Below are positions 1-8,273 of a stretch of 64,000 bases of DNA, piece by piece (position 1 is the stretch's first letter; every line of letters starts with the position of its first letter). The notes beneath the pieces were generated by a model that was not told the DNA's origin, made no database searches, and saw only the letters and a list, made by a program, of their open reading frames with translations. The DNA comes from Aureimonas altamirensis (GTDB taxonomy: Bacteria; Pseudomonadota; Alphaproteobacteria; Rhizobiales; Rhizobiaceae). The stretch lies in NCBI RefSeq assembly GCF_023702225.1, contig NZ_JAMQCO010000004.1, positions 304,384-368,383 on the forward strand. Direction: 5' to 3'. The position numbers and the translations under genes are program-made.

Positions 1-43
1 CGGCGATACGAAACAGGAAGTCGGCGTCTGGCATGGTCATCAT
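1..43 (-). CDS. Possible 5' end of a gene cut by the left edge
   Basis: Reading leftwards from an ATG at 43 (further in-frame ATGs at 40 and 34), the minus strand encodes MMTMPDADFLFRIA before the window ends. These may be the first codons of a gene outside the window; 14 residues are too few to name a family. Between it and the next gene (44-220) there is a TATAAT hexamer on the minus strand at 118-123 and a short inverted repeat CGCCC/GGGCG at 151-165, but no gene that I can support. Confidence 0.3.
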   Translation of the reverse strand, partial: MMTMPDADFLFRIA

Positions 44-220
44 GAGCGGGGGCCCCGAAAGCGCGCGGATTCTGAGCGCGTCAATAGTACGATTCTTGAC
101 GGATGTCGCATCGCATCATTATATTGCAACGCGACAGAGCGATCTGTCGGCGCCCTTTTCGGGCGTTTCCTCCCTAGACTTGGCCGCGCCACGCCTTTGC
201 GTCGCGCGGTTCTTTTTTGC

Positions 221-1132
221 CTATTCGGCGGCAGCCGGCCGCGATGCCTCGGCCGCCCGGTCGCCGGCGAAGGCTTCCACGAAGCGGCGAAGATGCGCCT
301 GCATGCGCGGGAAGCCGTCCGAGGGCGCAAAGGCCGCCTCGTCGGCGTAAAGGCCCCGGCTGATCTCGATCTGGATGGCATGGACGTTGTTGCGCGGCCG
401 GCCGTAATGCTCGGTTATGTAGCCGCCGGCATAGGGCTTGTTGCGGACGACGTCGTAGCCGAGGCCGCGCAGCTCCGCCGCGGCCGCGGCGACATAGCGC
501 GCATCGGCGCTGGTGCCGAACCGGTCGCCGAGAACCATGTCCGGGCGGCGATTGCCGGGGAGCGGCCGCACCGAGGACGGCATGGAGTGGCAATCCACCA
601 GCACCGCCATGCCGAACCGCTGCACCGTCGCGTCCACCAGCTGCCGGAGTTGCCGATGGAAGGGGAAATAGATCCGCGATATGCGGGCAAGGCCCTCGGC
701 CGCCGGCAGGCGGCCTGTGTAGATCTCCTGCCGTTCGGCGACGATGCGTGGAATCGTGCCGAGCCCGCCGGCAACGCGCGGCGACACGGCGTTGACGTGA
801 GCGGGCAGCTCGCCGTCGAACATGGCGGGATCGAGTTCGTAGGGCTCGCGGTTCAGGTCCAGATAGGCGCGCGGAAACCGCGCCACCAGCAGCGGTGCGC
901 CGATCTGCGGCACGAAGTCGAAGAGGCGATCGACGAAAAGGTCTTCCGAGCGGCGGACGGCGTCGCCCTTCAGCCGCGACAGGGCTATGAAGTCGGCGGG
1001 GTAGGCGCGGCCGCTGTGAGGCGAACAGAAGACGAGCGGCACGGTCTGGCGCGACGGCCCCAGAACCTCGAAAGCCGGGCATGGCCCCGCCGAGGTCTCG
1101 AAGAACGGCACGTCATTTCCCGCGATCGTCAT
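221..1132 (-). CDS. N-formylglutamate amidohydrolase family protein
   Basis: 303 residues. Motifs of the family are visible in order: SPHSGRAYP (about 37-45), RSEDLFVDRL (61-70), LDLNREPYELDP (91-102), VDCHSMPS (179-186) and LGDRFGTSAD (201-210), which include the Asp/His/Glu residues expected to bind the metal. Known members hydrolyse N-formyl-L-glutamate to formate and glutamate (the last step of one histidine-degradation route), but no hut genes lie nearby, so the true substrate is open. I place the start at 1132, where GGGTGAG directly precedes the ATG; a longer frame reaching 1153 has no such site. It is transcribed away from cpdR. Family assignment is secure, substrate is inferred. Confidence 0.85.
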   Translation of the reverse strand: MTIAGNDVPFFETSAGPCPAFEVLGPSRQTVPLVFCSPHSGRAYPADFIALSRLKGDAVRRSEDLFVDRLFDFVPQIGAPLLVARFPRAYLDLNREPYELDPAMFDGELPAHVNAVSPRVAGGLGTIPRIVAERQEIYTGRLPAAEGLARISRIYFPFHRQLRQLVDATVQRFGMAVLVDCHSMPSSVRPLPGNRRPDMVLGDRFGTSADARYVAAAAAELRGLGYDVVRNKPYAGGYITEHYGRPRNNVHAIQIEISRGLYADEAAFAPSDGFPRMQAHLRRFVEAFAGDRAAEASRPAAAE

Positions 1133-1239
1133 ACTCACCCACTGGCTTCGCACAGGCTACATCGTCTATCTAATGTCAGGTGCGGAGGCTATACAATCCG
1201 TCACCTGCCGGCCGATGGCCGGCCCAACGGGAAAAGGCA

Positions 1240-1605
1240 ATGTCGAAGATTCTGCTGGCCGAAGACGACAACGACATGCGGCGTTTCCTCGCCAAGGCGC
1301 TGGAGAAGGCCGGATACGAGGTGACGTCTTACGACAATGGCGCCAGCGCCTACGAGCGCCTGCGGGAGGAGCCCTTCTCCCTGCTTCTCACCGATATCGT
1401 CATGCCGGAGATGGACGGGATAGAGCTGGCGCGCCGGGCCACCGAACTCGACCCCGACCTGAAGGTGATGTTCATCACGGGCTTCGCGGCCGTCGCGCTG
1501 AACCCCGATTCGAAGGCTCCGAAAGACGCGAAGATCCTGTCCAAGCCGTTCCATCTGCGCGAGCTGGTGGAAGAGGTCGGCAAGCTGCTGCAGGATGCCG
1601 CATGA
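1240..1605 (+). CDS. cpdR: CpdR, single-domain response regulator
   Basis: 121 residues, only a receiver domain. The acidic pocket is E8-D9-D10, the phospho-acceptor is D52 in LLLTDIVMPEMDG, the conserved Thr is in the FITGF segment and the conserved Lys is K102 in LSKPF. In Caulobacter and rhizobia CpdR receives phosphate from the CckA-ChpT relay; the unphosphorylated form brings ClpXP to the cell pole for proteolysis of CtrA and other substrates. The start is set at the ATG at 1240, preceded by GGGAAAAGG, rather than the upstream in-frame codon at 1180. The length and the SKPFHLREL ending fit CpdR closely. This is the only housekeeping cell-cycle gene seen in the window. Confidence 0.9.
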   Translation: MSKILLAEDDNDMRRFLAKALEKAGYEVTSYDNGASAYERLREEPFSLLLTDIVMPEMDGIELARRATELDPDLKVMFITGFAAVALNPDSKAPKDAKILSKPFHLRELVEEVGKLLQDAA

Positions 1606-1642
1606 TTTTTTGTCCGGGGCCTGAAACTGGCCCTGGAATCAC

Positions 1643-1671
1643 TTGACCGGACGGCGACCCTATGGTCTATG
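1643..1671 (+). promoter_or_regulatory. Probable promoter of tRNA-Val
   Basis: TTGACC (1643-1648), 17 bp, TCTATG (1666-1671). It ends 15 bp before the first base of the tRNA, which suits a sigma-70-type promoter. Inferred from spacing and hexamers only. Confidence 0.55.
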
Positions 1672-1685
1672 CCGCTCCATCGAAT

Positions 1686-1760
<75 letters not shown>

Positions 1761-1876
1761 TTCGACCCCCTGATCCGCAAGGTTCAGAGTGTGGATATTG
1801 AAGTTTCCCCAAGATCATTCTGCATAACGACCTGTCGGCGGACAGCGTCGAAGCCCGGAGCAGTCGATACGACCGA

Positions 1877-2071
1877 TCAGGGCCGGTTGCGCATCTCGAT
1901 CTTACGGAACAGCAGGAACGCACCCAGCAGGATAAGCACGATACCGAAGACGATCATGGCAATGCTATCCGATCGATATCCGGATGCGGCAACCAGGAAG
2001 CCTGCCACCAGGGCCACGATGCCCCCAAGCTTTTTAAGCACGAGCGGAAGGCCCTGATTGGAAGCTGCCAT
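1877..2071 (-). CDS. Small two-helix membrane protein, unknown function
   Basis: 64 residues with two hydrophobic segments, roughly residues 14-29 (GGIVALVAGFLVAASG) and 36-54 (IAMIVFGIVLILLGAFLLF), separated by a short polar turn and followed by a basic tail RKIEMRNRP. The ATG at 2071 is preceded by GAGGA at a good distance, whereas an upstream TTG at 2077 lies too close to that site. I do not recognise a family. It stands alone between the tRNA and the tcuA-like operon; 1761-1876 and 2072-2177 hold nothing else that I can support. Confidence 0.6.
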   Translation of the reverse strand: MAASNQGLPLVLKKLGGIVALVAGFLVAASGYRSDSIAMIVFGIVLILLGAFLLFRKIEMRNRP

Positions 2072-2177
2072 CTTCAATTCCTCGAAAGACGATCTGATGT
2101 CACCAGGAGGCTAATCTCGGTCGTGCCAGGTGTCGACAGCTATCTTTGACTTTGGAACGTCCGGTCAACGTGCTTGT

Positions 2178-2202
2178 GCCCGGCGCCACCTCGACGCCGG
2201 GC
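2178..2202 (-). terminator. Hairpin behind the tcuA-like operon
   Basis: A perfect 8-bp inverted repeat, GCCCGGCG (2178-2185) and CGCCGGGC (2195-2202), with a 9-base loop lies 23 bases beyond the stop of the minus-strand operon that ends at 2226. No T-run follows on the minus strand, so it is at best a weak or Rho-assisted terminator. Confidence 0.35.
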
Positions 2203-2225
2203 CTCCACGGTCTGTCGCCGATCGA

Positions 2226-3740
2226 TCAGGCCGTCCGGGTTGCCACTGCCGAAGCGGCTGCCCCGTATCCCGCCCGGCGTCCGAACACGACACCGGACGT
2301 CAGGCCGGAACCTCCGGGATAGCCGTTGAAGAATACCCCGCCGACCATCTCGCCGCAGGCATAAAGGCCTTCTATCGCGTTTCCGTCGGTACGCAGCACC
2401 GCGCCGGTCTCCCCGACCTTCAGCCCGCCATAGGTGAAGGTTATGCCTCCCGTGACGGGGTAGGCCTTGAACGGGCCGGTATCGATCTTCTGCGCCCAGT
2501 TGGATTTGGGCAGGGACAGCCCCTTCGTTCCCTTGCCGTCCTTTACCGTGGGATCGAAGGCCACGCTATCGTCGACCGCTTCGTTGTAGGCATCGACGGT
2601 GGCGCGCAGCGCCGCCTTGTCTTCGATGCCCTCAAGCTTGCCGAGAAGCGCTTCCAGCGTATCAGCCTCGACGTAATGGGCGTCATGGAAGCGGTATTCC
2701 GCATAGAGGAGATGGTCCACCTTGGCGTCGAATATCTGCCACGCGAAATGGCCGGGCTGCTCCAGTACCGCGCGCCCGAACTGCGCATAGGTGTAGTTGC
2801 GGAAATCCCTGCCCTCGTCGACGAAGCGCTCGCCCTTCGCATTGACCATGATGCCGAGGAAGTAGCAGATTTTGCGGTAGTTCTTGCGTTCCTCGTGCGG
2901 GATGTCGAGATTGCCGTATTCGGGCATATGCAGGTCCATGGGCGTCGCATGACACCCTTCGTAGAGACCGTATGGCCGGGCATCCAGCGCGAAAGCCATT
3001 TCCAGGCCCCTGCCCATGTTGTTCGGCGTCCCGCGGACCTTTGCCTTCTTCCAGTCCGGGCCCATGAAACGCTCGCGCAGTTCGGCGTTTGCCTCGAAAC
3101 CGCCGCATGCCAGCACCACGGCCCCGGCGCGGATATCCTCCGTCGTGCCGGCTGCATCCCGCGTCTTCACTCCCACGACGCGGCCTCCCTCGTAGAGGAG
3201 GTCGGTTGCCTCGCAATCGTAGCGGATGGCGCCGCCCTTGGCGTGAAAAGCGGCAAGCTCGGCATCGATCAAGCCGACGCCCTCGTTCTGCGCGGCCAGC
3301 GTCAACCCGCCCCAAAACACATGCCTGCCGCCCTTCTGGAAGGACTGGCGCGTGTAGATCGGCTCGAACTTCACGTCATTGCCGGCCAACCAGACCATCG
3401 CAGGGTAGCTTTCAGCGATCAGTATCTGCTGTTCCTCGGTCAGCGGGCGGCCATCGTTGAACCCCAGGAGATCCTTCTCGAACCTGTCGGCCGTATAGGA
3501 GCCGAACTCGGTATCGGCCAGCCGCGGGTCTTCCGGATCCCGAAGGAGCGGAACGAGATCGTCGTTGCCGCCGTAGACGAAGCGCATGGCGCCGGCCGTG
3601 TATTTGGAATTCCCCCCGGCGAGGTCGGGGCCGGCCTTTTCAATCACCAGCACCGAGGCGCCTTTTTCCCGCGCCGCCAGCCCGGCGCACAAGGCAGCGG
3701 AGCCGGAGCCGACTACCAGGACATCAAGATTCTCAGACAT
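2226..3740 (-). CDS. FAD-dependent dehydrogenase, TcuA (tricarballylate dehydrogenase)-like
   Basis: 504 residues. The N-terminus carries the Rossmann FAD motif VVGSGSAAL (about 10-18) and IEKAGPDLAGGNSKYT (39-54), and the C-terminus the second FAD contact GLYACGEMVGG...NGYPGGSGLT. This is the fumarate-reductase/succinate-dehydrogenase flavoprotein fold; the GGNS signature and length resemble TcuA, which oxidises tricarballylate to cis-aconitate. The usual membrane partner TcuB is absent, so the electron acceptor is unknown. The start is set at 3740, where TGGGAA sits six bases upstream; the ATG at 3746 is too close to that site. It is the last gene of a three-gene minus-strand operon with a TctC-type binding protein, which suggests a di- or tricarboxylate substrate. 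Confidence 0.65.
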   Translation of the reverse strand: MSENLDVLVVGSGSAALCAGLAAREKGASVLVIEKAGPDLAGGNSKYTAGAMRFVYGGNDDLVPLLRDPEDPRLADTEFGSYTADRFEKDLLGFNDGRPLTEEQQILIAESYPAMVWLAGNDVKFEPIYTRQSFQKGGRHVFWGGLTLAAQNEGVGLIDAELAAFHAKGGAIRYDCEATDLLYEGGRVVGVKTRDAAGTTEDIRAGAVVLACGGFEANAELRERFMGPDWKKAKVRGTPNNMGRGLEMAFALDARPYGLYEGCHATPMDLHMPEYGNLDIPHEERKNYRKICYFLGIMVNAKGERFVDEGRDFRNYTYAQFGRAVLEQPGHFAWQIFDAKVDHLLYAEYRFHDAHYVEADTLEALLGKLEGIEDKAALRATVDAYNEAVDDSVAFDPTVKDGKGTKGLSLPKSNWAQKIDTGPFKAYPVTGGITFTYGGLKVGETGAVLRTDGNAIEGLYACGEMVGGVFFNGYPGGSGLTSGVVFGRRAGYGAAASAVATRTA

Positions 3741-3801
3741 GTTCATTTCCCAGGTTGATAGTCCGGACAGGCGGGGCGGCACCGGCGCCCTCCAGTTGCG
3801 G

Positions 3802-4770
3802 CTACTCGAGCGAGGCGCCGGAGGCGGCGACGGCCGCCTTCCAGCGCTCGGACTCGGCAGAAAGATAGGCCTCGAAGTCTGCAGGCCGCATCGAGTTGAC
3901 GACGCCGCCCATATCCTCGAGCTGCGTGACGACATCCTCACGCGATACGATCCGTGTCACGTCTTCGGCGATCCGCTCGCGAAGTTCCGTCGGCATGGAG
4001 GCCGGCGCCAGCATCCCGAACCATGTAGCAGCCTCGAAGGGCTCGCCGCCGGCCTCCGCGAAGGTGGGAACGTCGGGGATGGCTTCGATCCGCTCTGCGT
4101 TCGCGACCGCCAGTGCCTTCAGTTCCCCGCTCTTCAGATAGGGCAGCACGGCGGACAGGGTGACGAAGGCGAAGTCGATCTCGCCTCCCATCAGCGCCGT
4201 CAGCATCGGGCTGTCCCCGTTGTAGGGGACATGGACTGCCTCGATGGACCGTTCCGAAGTATAAAGCGCGCCTGCCAGGTGCTGCGGCGAGCCGTAGCCC
4301 GGCGACCCCATGGTCAGACTACCCGACAGTTCTTCGGCGGTCGAAAGGAACTGCTGCAGGTCCTGCGCCTCCGAAGCGCTCCCCTGGACCAGCACGAGAG
4401 GAATGGTGGCCGTCAGCGTGACCGCCGCGAAATCGCCCAGCGGATCGTAGGTCAGCTTGGGAAACAGGCTCGCCGAGATGGTGTGCGCTGCCGTCGTCAT
4501 GAACAGGGTGTAGCCATCGCCGGGAGAGCGCGCCAGGGCTTCGGCTGCCACGGTCGTGCCGGCTCCCGGCTTGTTTTCCACCAGCACCGGCTGCGACCAG
4601 CTTTCCGGCAGATAGTTCGACAACAGGCGCGCCACGATATCGGTGGCGCCTCCGGCGGCGTATGGAACGACGATGGTGACGGGCCTTTCCGGAAACTCGG
4701 CGCTTGCCGCATTGGCGGCAAAGCAGCTTCCGAAGGCCAGCGCGGCGGCGATCAATCTGGTCGTAAGCAT
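3802..4770 (-). CDS. Tripartite tricarboxylate transporter binding protein, TctC/Bug family
   Basis: 322 residues. It has a cleavable signal peptide (basic MLTTR, hydrophobic core, ANAASA cleavage) followed by FPERPVTIVVPYAAGGATDIVARLL, typical of the Bug family, and later ENKPGAGTT and FMTTAAHTIS. These periplasmic proteins bind carboxylates and hand them to TctAB membrane proteins, or act as sensors. No tctA or tctB gene is present, so this is an orphan receptor. The ATG at 4770 is preceded directly by GGGAGGAACC, which settles the start. It lies between the dehydrogenase genes of the same operon. Confidence 0.85.
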   Translation of the reverse strand: MLTTRLIAAALAFGSCFAANAASAEFPERPVTIVVPYAAGGATDIVARLLSNYLPESWSQPVLVENKPGAGTTVAAEALARSPGDGYTLFMTTAAHTISASLFPKLTYDPLGDFAAVTLTATIPLVLVQGSASEAQDLQQFLSTAEELSGSLTMGSPGYGSPQHLAGALYTSERSIEAVHVPYNGDSPMLTALMGGEIDFAFVTLSAVLPYLKSGELKALAVANAERIEAIPDVPTFAEAGGEPFEAATWFGMLAPASMPTELRERIAEDVTRIVSREDVVTQLEDMGGVVNSMRPADFEAYLSAESERWKAAVAASGASLE

Positions 4771-4850
4771 GGTTCCTCCCATTGCGTTGGCTTGGCGCCC
4801 TGCCCGGATATCCTCCTTTTCCGGGCCAGGACGGATGACGTCATGCGCTG

Positions 4851-5729
4851 TCAGGCCCGATCGACGATGGTCGACAGAACCGGGAAATATTCGCGCTTCA
4901 GGTCGTTGGCCGATGCCTTCTTCAGCCTGTCTCGGGCCAGTTCGGCGCCCTGCGCGCGGACCCCCGTGTAGCTGGCGAGGTCGAGCGCGTAGCCGACATC
5001 CTTCAAGGCGTAGTCCGTCGGAAAGGCGTCGACGGGGAAATCGCGCGGCAGCATGGCCTTCATGCCGTGGTTGCGCAGCGCGAAGCTGTCCGCCGACCCT
5101 TTCGAGAGGGTCTCGAACAGGAGACGCCCGTCGACGCCGGCCGCCTCGCCCATGGCCAGCGCCTCGGAAAGGGCGACGACGGTCTGGAAGAGGACCATGT
5201 TGTTGATGATCTTCACGACCTGCCCGCACCCGACATCACCGCAATGCACGACATCGCTCGCCATGCATCGCAGAATGGGGTGGATCGCCTCGAAGACGCT
5301 CGCGTCGGCGCCGACCATGATCGCCAGCGTTCCGTCGATCGCCGCCTGGCGCGTGCGCGCAACGGGCGCATCGGCATAACGTACGCCCACCTCGGCCGCG
5401 GCCTTCGCCAGCGTGCGCGTAAGCTCGACCGGGCTGGTCGAGTGATCGACCACGACAAGGCCGGGGCGGGCGTTTGCGAGGACGCCCGACGGACCGCCGA
5501 GCACGGCCTCCACCTGCGTCCCGCTGGGAAGGGACAATAACAGGATGTCCGATCCGTGGGCCAGTTCCGCCACCGACGCGGCGGCGGCTCCCGCCGCGAC
5601 GAGGCGCTCGACGGGCCGTGTATCGATATCGCTGACCGAAACCGCGCAGCCGGACCGCCGAACCAGGTTCAGGCACATCGGCTCTCCCATGACGCCGAGT
5701 CCGATGAAACCCACTTTGCGACCGCCCAT
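4851..5729 (-). CDS. Beta-hydroxyacid dehydrogenase (3-hydroxyisobutyrate dehydrogenase family)
   Basis: 292 residues. The N-terminal NAD(P) motif GFIGLGVMGEPM (7-18) and the catalytic region GCGQVVKIINN with K173 and N177 are clear. The substrate loop is unusual: the family normally has a DAPVSGG-type sequence, while here it reads DAPVARTRQAAIDGTL (120-135), so the glycine pair that holds the carboxylate is replaced. Substrate is therefore uncertain among hydroxyisobutyrate, tartronate semialdehyde and related acids. The start at 5729 follows GGAGGAGAGG. It is the first gene of the minus-strand operon and faces the aldehyde dehydrogenase gene. Confidence 0.8.
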   Translation of the reverse strand: MGGRKVGFIGLGVMGEPMCLNLVRRSGCAVSVSDIDTRPVERLVAAGAAAASVAELAHGSDILLLSLPSGTQVEAVLGGPSGVLANARPGLVVVDHSTSPVELTRTLAKAAAEVGVRYADAPVARTRQAAIDGTLAIMVGADASVFEAIHPILRCMASDVVHCGDVGCGQVVKIINNMVLFQTVVALSEALAMGEAAGVDGRLLFETLSKGSADSFALRNHGMKAMLPRDFPVDAFPTDYALKDVGYALDLASYTGVRAQGAELARDRLKKASANDLKREYFPVLSTIVDRA

Positions 5730-5761
5730 AACCGCCTCTCCTCCGTTGCCATCGTCTTTTA

Positions 5762-5826
5762 AAAATAGAACACTTGGTCTGTCAAGCAGAACAATTCTTG
5801 ACGCATCGTGGAAGCCTTCGTAGGGT
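5762..5826. promoter_or_regulatory. Divergent control region of the carboxylate/aldehyde locus
   Basis: AGAACA occurs at 5767-5772 and again at 5788-5793, 21 bp apart (two helix turns), flanking CTTG-N6-CAAG (5773-5786). On the plus strand TTGACG (5798-5803) with TAGGGT 17 bp later (5821-5826) is a possible promoter of the aldehyde dehydrogenase gene. The neighbouring IclR regulator is the obvious candidate to bind here. Inference from pattern and position. Confidence 0.4.
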
Positions 5827-5887
5827 CGCGGCGCAAGCGGGACATGGGTGCCGCGCCAGATTTGGACGAACCGGGGTTTTTTGAGCG

Positions 5888-7360
5888 ATGCCGATCCTGC
5901 AGGGACCATTCGAACTTCCGCACGATGCAGTAGAACCGCTTCTGATCGGCGGCAGGCCGGCCATGGGCCGCGGAGAAGCGTTGCCGGTCGTCGACCCCGC
6001 CACCGGCGAAACGATCGGTCGGGTTTCCACCGTCACTCCGGACGAAGTGGCAGAGGTGGTCCAGGTCGCCCGCGGTGCGCTCCGATCGACCGGGTGGTCG
6101 GCCATGCTGCCGCACGCGCGTGCGCGGCTGCTGGCCCGATGCGCCGACGCGATCGAGCAGCGTGCGGACATACTGGCCGAGTTGCAGATGATGGAGAATG
6201 GCAAGACGCAGGTCGAAAGTCGTGCGCAGGCCCTGTCTGCGGCTGCCATCTTCCGTTACTACGCCGCCGTCTGCGAGACGGCCGAGGATGCGATGCCGCC
6301 CGCCCGCGGCGACTATGTGACGATGACGGTGCACGAGCCCTACGGGGTCGTGGCTGCACTCACGCCCTGGAACTCGCCCCTGACCATGGGCGCGCAGAAG
6401 ATAGCCCCCGCTTTGGCGGGCGGCAACGCCGTGGTGCTGAAGGCGGCGGAATCCACCACGCTCGTCACCTTGGCGCTGGCCCAGTGCGTCGTGGAGGCAG
6501 GATTGCCGGAGGGGCTTCTCTCGGTCATTTCCGGCGGCGGCGGCGTCGGCCGCGCCCTGGTGGAGGACAGGAACATCGACCTGATCTCGTTCACCGGGGG
6601 TACGTCGACGGGGCAGTCGATCGCCCGCGGTGCGGCCGACCGCCTCGTGCCGATGATCCTGGAACTCGGCGGAAAATCGCCGCATGTGGTCTTTGCCGAC
6701 GCGGATCTGCCGAAGGCCGCCCGCGCGGTGGCCAACGGCATCTTCGGCGGGTCCGGCCAATCCTGCGTCGCCGGATCGAGGCTGTTCGTCGAAGCCTCGG
6801 TGAAGGACGCCTTCACGCGGCTCCTCCTCCAACAGGCGGAGGCGATGCGGCCCGGCCCGCCGCGCGACCCGGGCTCGAAGATCGGCCCCCTCGCATCCTT
6901 CGCCCACCGCGAGCGGGTGGAGGCGATGGTGGCCGCCGGCATCGCGGAGGGCGGCGAAATCCTGTGCGGCGGCCGCCGGCCGGAAGGCCCGCAATTCGAG
7001 GGTGGCGCCTATTACCTGCCGACCGTCATCGCCGGATTGTCAACCGACGCCCGCATTGTCCGGGAGGAGATTTTCGGGCCTGTGCTGTGCCTCATCTCGT
7101 TCGATACGGAAGAGGAACTCATCGGGCAGGCGAACGACAGCGACTTCGGCCTGGCAGCCGGCATATGGACGGCCGATTACCGGCGCGCATGGCGGGTGGC
7201 GCGCGCCCTGGAAGCAGGAACCGTGTGGGTGAACACCTACAAGGAACTGTCCGTCTCGGCGCCGTTCGGCGGCTTCAAGCTGAGCGGGCTCGGGCGGGAA
7301 AAGGGGCTGCAGGGCATGCGGGCCTACCAGCAGCCCAAGAGCCTCTATCTTGCCCTGTAA
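5888..7360 (+). CDS. NAD(P)-dependent aldehyde dehydrogenase
   Basis: 490 residues, the usual length of the aldehyde dehydrogenase superfamily. Catalytic residues are in place: N162 in LTPWNSPL, K185, E259 in LELGGKSP and nucleophile C293 in GGSGQSCVAGSR; the C-terminal EEIFGPV and SAPFGGFKLSGLGREKG motifs follow. It oxidises an aldehyde to the acid in the cytoplasm. The substrate cannot be read from sequence; the neighbours suggest a semialdehyde made by the beta-hydroxyacid dehydrogenase on the opposite strand. It also offers a possible sink for acetaldehyde from EutBC 17 kb away, but nothing in the sequence links them. The IclR gene follows after 96 bp. Confidence 0.88.
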   Translation: MPILQGPFELPHDAVEPLLIGGRPAMGRGEALPVVDPATGETIGRVSTVTPDEVAEVVQVARGALRSTGWSAMLPHARARLLARCADAIEQRADILAELQMMENGKTQVESRAQALSAAAIFRYYAAVCETAEDAMPPARGDYVTMTVHEPYGVVAALTPWNSPLTMGAQKIAPALAGGNAVVLKAAESTTLVTLALAQCVVEAGLPEGLLSVISGGGGVGRALVEDRNIDLISFTGGTSTGQSIARGAADRLVPMILELGGKSPHVVFADADLPKAARAVANGIFGGSGQSCVAGSRLFVEASVKDAFTRLLLQQAEAMRPGPPRDPGSKIGPLASFAHRERVEAMVAAGIAEGGEILCGGRRPEGPQFEGGAYYLPTVIAGLSTDARIVREEIFGPVLCLISFDTEEELIGQANDSDFGLAAGIWTADYRRAWRVARALEAGTVWVNTYKELSVSAPFGGFKLSGLGREKGLQGMRAYQQPKSLYLAL

Positions 7361-7456
7361 CTGCAGCGGGGCGACCGCCCATGGCTGGCCGATCGTCTCT
7401 CCCCTTGCTATGCACACAGCGATTGAATCCACACAGGCGCCACGGCGATCCGCTTC

Positions 7457-8218
7457 ATGCCCTCGATACCGCGCAAGGAAACCGAACCTCCAACCCATGC
7501 GCCGGATGACGCAGCGTCCGCTGGCGCGGGGGTTGCGGCGGTCAACCGGGCCATACTCGTGCTTGCGGCTGTCGAGAACGCCGAAGGGCCGATCAGCCTC
7601 AGCGAAATCTCCCGCGTGACGGGGCTCTATAAAAGTACCGTGCTGCGCCTGGCCGATACCCTCCAGCACTCGGCATACGTATCGCGACTCGAAAACGGGC
7701 ACTATGTCCTCGGCGCAGCCATCATGCGCATGGGTATTGCCTACGAGCGATCGAGCCCGATCCGCCGGCAACTGCAGCCCGTCCTGCAGAGCCTGGTCGA
7801 TCAAGGCACGGAAAGCGCGTCCTTCCATGTCCGGCATGGCGATTCGACGCGGCTTTGCCTCATGCGGATAGATTCCCGGCACAGCACATTGGACAGGGTC
7901 CACGCCGGCGACATCCTGCCGCTGGCTCACGGTGCTGCGGGAACGGTCATTCTTGCAAATGCACACGACGCCCCGGATGACGGACGGTTCGCCGCCGTTC
8001 GGGAAAATGGGCTCGCCATCTCGATCGGAGAGCGGGATCCTGCCTGCGCCGGCATGGCGGCGCCCGTCTTTTCCGCGGGCGGCCGCCTGCTTGGGGCCTT
8101 GTCCCTGTCCGGACCTCGCGAGCGCTTCTCGCCCGCCGACATCGAACGGATGCGTAAGCCGCTCCTGCAGGCCTGTGAGGAGCTTAGCGTGATGTTCGGA
8201 GCGGGACGAAATCCCTGA
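7457..8218 (+). CDS. IclR-family transcriptional regulator
   Basis: 253 residues. A disordered N-terminus is followed by the winged helix-turn-helix (VNRAILVLAAVENAEGPISLSEISRVTGLYKSTVLRLADTL in pieces, about residues 28-70) and by the IclR effector domain with HGAAGTVILAN and AAPVFSAGGRLLGALSLSGP. Members sense small carboxylates or aromatic acids. Position behind the aldehyde dehydrogenase suggests that it controls the divergent locus. Effector unknown. Confidence 0.85.
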   Translation: MPSIPRKETEPPTHAPDDAASAGAGVAAVNRAILVLAAVENAEGPISLSEISRVTGLYKSTVLRLADTLQHSAYVSRLENGHYVLGAAIMRMGIAYERSSPIRRQLQPVLQSLVDQGTESASFHVRHGDSTRLCLMRIDSRHSTLDRVHAGDILPLAHGAAGTVILANAHDAPDDGRFAAVRENGLAISIGERDPACAGMAAPVFSAGGRLLGALSLSGPRERFSPADIERMRKPLLQACEELSVMFGAGRNP

Positions 8219-8273
8219 GCTCAACGCGATGTGGATGTTCTTGCGGAACGCCGGATCGACGTCACCTCGGTTG

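Noticed and set aside
151..165. CGCCC/GGGCG hairpin as terminator behind the N-formylglutamate amidohydrolase gene
   Set aside because: Five base pairs only and no T-run on the minus strand; too weak to list as a feature.
2239..2249. GCCACTG resembling a cobalamin-riboswitch core, of interest because EutBC needs B12
   Set aside because: It is inside the 3' end of the tcuA-like gene, far from eutBC, and the other conserved parts of the riboswitch are absent. No such element was seen at 15087-15415 either.
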